Of a DNA stretch of 22,114 bases, positions 21,523 to 22,114 are shown in pieces. Where the stretch lies: positions 1 through 22,114 of the forward strand of contig CAAFVW010000066.1 in assembly GCA_900766575.1 (NCBI GenBank). The letters are read 5' to 3'. The translations under genes were made by a program, and so were the position numbers. The notes below the pieces were generated by a model. It did not search any database. It was not told the origin of the DNA and saw only the letters and a list, made by a program, of their open reading frames with translations. Every line of letters begins with the position of its first letter. Position 1 is the stretch's first letter. Source of the DNA: Lachnospiraceae bacterium. Lineage in GTDB: Bacteria > Bacillota > Clostridia > Lachnospirales > Lachnospiraceae.

Positions 21523-22114
21523 TTATTTATCATCCACGCTGTAGTTCGGAGCTTCCTTGGTGATATGGATATCATGAGGATGGCTTTCCTTCAGGGATGC
21601 CGCAGAGATCTTCACAAATCTGCCGGTCTCCTTCAGAGTCTCAATATCCTGTGCACCACAGTAACCCATACCGGACCGCAAGCCACCCAACAGCTGGTAT
21701 ACGGTATCCTCTACGCTGCCCTTGTATGCCACACGTCCCTCAACACCTTCGGGAACCAGTTTCTTCGCATTCTCCTGGAAATAGCGGTCTTTGCTTCCGT
21801 TCTCCATAGCTGCGATGGAACCCATACCACGGTAAACCTTGTATTTTCTTCCCTGGAACAGTTCGTATTCTCCCGGGCTCTCCTCGCATCCTGCGAACAT
21901 GGAACCCATCATACATACGTTACCGCCGGCTGCAATCGCCTTGGTAATATCTCCGGAATACTTGATACCACCATCAGCGATGATGGGAATACCGTATTCC
22001 TTTGCCACACTGTAACAGTCCATAATCGCGGATACCTGAGGAACACCGATACCTGCAACCACACGGGTAGAACAGATGGAACAAGGTCCGATACCTACCT
22101 TAACGGCATCTGCA
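21523..22114 (-). CDS. guaB: IMP dehydrogenase, C-terminal part (5' end outside window)
   Basis: Oxidises IMP to XMP with NAD, the committed step to GMP. 197 complete codons are visible, reading in from the right edge. The active-site loop VGIGPCSICSTRVVAGIG is present, with the catalytic cysteine in SIC; the usual GPGSICTT has Cys and Ser substitutions here. Then ADGGIKYSGDITKAIAAGG, the GSMFAGCEESPGE phosphate-binding block, KVYRGMGS with the flap region, the EGVEGRV motif and the C-terminal GLRSGMGYCGA. It uses IMP made by the purO operon to the left, although it is a separate transcript with its own terminator. Confidence 0.96.
   Translation of the reverse strand, partial: ADAVKVGIGPCSICSTRVVAGIGVPQVSAIMDCYSVAKEYGIPIIADGGIKYSGDITKAIAAGGNVCMMGSMFAGCEESPGEYELFQGRKYKVYRGMGSIAAMENGSKDRYFQENAKKLVPEGVEGRVAYKGSVEDTVYQLLGGLRSGMGYCGAQDIETLKETGRFVKISAASLKESHPHDIHITKEAPNYSVDDK

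Overview
The window looks like chromosomal DNA of a Clostridia member, most likely a Lachnospiraceae gut bacterium (inferred from gene content). It carries clear GGAGG-type ribosome binding sites, a glutaminyl-tRNA synthetase in a Firmicute-like background, an archaeal-type PurO paired with a stand-alone AICAR transformylase, and DUF6062 and DUF2225 proteins. No phage genes, transposases, CRISPR arrays, rRNA or tRNA genes were seen. Nearly every gene lies on the minus strand; aroA, the DUF6062 gene and a small acidic protein gene are on the plus strand.

Layout, left to right. (1) 1-2006: sulfur genes, the 5' part of a methionine ABC transporter ATPase (metN, running off the left edge) and cysteine synthase cysK. 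Each has a good promoter with a dyad in or beside the -10 region. (2) 2209-4479: aroA, convergent with an M19 dipeptidase gene. (3) 4501-6089: an NCS2 uracil/xanthine permease with its own promoter and a leader containing a hairpin flanked by 10-base direct repeats. (4) 6086-8400: an MBOAT O-acyltransferase followed by a membrane-anchored SGNH esterase-like protein, probably a pair that O-acetylates a surface polymer. (5) 8635-11959: a duplicated CxxC/CxxH DUF6062 protein, a TetR regulator, a membrane-anchored acidic protein and a MocR-type regulator. (6) 11969-16169: glnS with DUF2225 and mocR downstream, and a DHH-family phosphoesterase with an unusual C-terminal half. (7) 16375-18466: the last two steps of IMP synthesis on separate polypeptides (purO, then AICAR transformylase), controlled by a textbook ZTP riboswitch with an intrinsic terminator. 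(8) 18495-21342: a 172-base cloverleaf-like inverted-repeat element touching the stop codon of a PocR-GAF-PAS-GGDEF-EAL cyclic-di-GMP enzyme. (9) 21462-22114: the 3' part of IMP dehydrogenase (guaB) and its terminator.

Functionally, the right half is purine metabolism. ZMP accumulation should switch on purO and the transformylase, their product IMP is the substrate of guaB, and the permease to the left imports nucleobases. The most unusual material is non-coding: the cloverleaf repeat, a hairpin cluster with alternative terminator-like folding upstream of the DHH gene, and the permease leader. All structure and promoter calls come from reading the sequence by eye; no folding or database search was run.
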